From: Deltaproteobacteria bacterium
GTDB lineage: Bacteria > Desulfobacterota > Desulfobulbia > Desulfobulbales > SURF-16
DNA length: 33,655 nucleotides
Assembly (NCBI GenBank): GCA_016219175.1
Contig: JACRCD010000046.1
Coordinates: forward strand, 1 to 33,655
Direction: 5' to 3'
Each line of letters opens with the position of its first letter. The first letter of the stretch is position 1. The notes under the pieces were generated by a model that made no database searches, had not been told where the DNA came from, and saw only the letters and a program-made list of their open reading frames with translations. Shown piece by piece: positions 33,521 to 33,655 of this stretch. The position numbers were made by a program, and so were the translations under genes.

Positions 33521-33655
33521 TTTAACACCAATGAGAGGATTTTAACGATTTCTGCTCCATTTGCCCTCAAAAAATCTAATAATATCAATTGGTCTATTGT
33601 TAGAGGGGCTATGTAGTGCCATAAAATAAATGAGACATATTGACTTTTTCATGAA
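33521..33655. other. Right-edge region, nothing recognised
   Basis: About 135 bp of AT-rich sequence after the truncated element. No gene or motif is recognised before the window ends. Confidence 0.4.

Overview
This window looks like chromosomal DNA of a Gram-negative, anaerobic Desulfobacterota (deltaproteobacterial) lineage, with Desulfobulbales-like bacteria the best guess. The grounds are the lipid A and LPS genes (lpxB, lptE), the gene order rpsF-rpsR-DUF2232-rplI-dnaB, a three-domain NifU with NifS, a formate-tetrahydrofolate ligase, ThyX in place of ThyA, and PAS-GGDEF and HDOD signalling proteins. The lineage is inferred from gene content and family resemblance; no database was searched.

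Layout. Positions 1-1596 hold a truncated response regulator (-), a small DUF2905 membrane protein (+) and dusB (-), which overlaps DUF2905 tail to tail. A single-chain transketolase (1706-3652, +) is followed by a structured 106-bp repeat and a strong bidirectional terminator. From 10572 down to 3839 a minus-strand run carries rpsF, rpsR, a DUF2232 membrane protein, rplI, dnaB, leuS and lptE (translation, replication, outer-membrane assembly). From 10834 to 17226 there are exported or regulatory genes: a TlpA-like thioredoxin lipoprotein, a CAP/PR-1-like secreted protein, an exported beta-carbonic anhydrase, a YkgJ-type cysteine-cluster protein, a PAS-GGDEF protein with a degenerate active site, an HDOD protein and an AcuI/YhdH-type reductase.

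Positions 17227-17819 form a gene-free, repeat-dense stretch: three consecutive perfect hairpins, then two tandem copies of a 165-bp MITE-like inverted-repeat element. A truncated third copy follows fhs near the right edge. After this come an unidentified small protein, a Gfo/Idh/MocA oxidoreductase overlapping lpxB (a possible GnnA-type lipid A modification gene), a single-domain response regulator, and a tight minus-strand leuB-trmJ-mutY operon.

Positions 24112-26003 hold the most unusual gene pair: an ABC-type AAA ATPase translationally coupled (ATGA overlap) to a small protein with TOPRIM/RloB-like signatures, a possible two-gene anti-phage module. The right end carries uvrC, nifU-nifS (cysteine desulfurase and Fe-S scaffold), a long divergent ThyX, and fhs. 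ThyX and Fhs both draw on the folate one-carbon pool. Most of the window is housekeeping. The novelty lies in the ATPase/TOPRIM-like pair, the two families of structured repeats, and several proteins with altered key residues.
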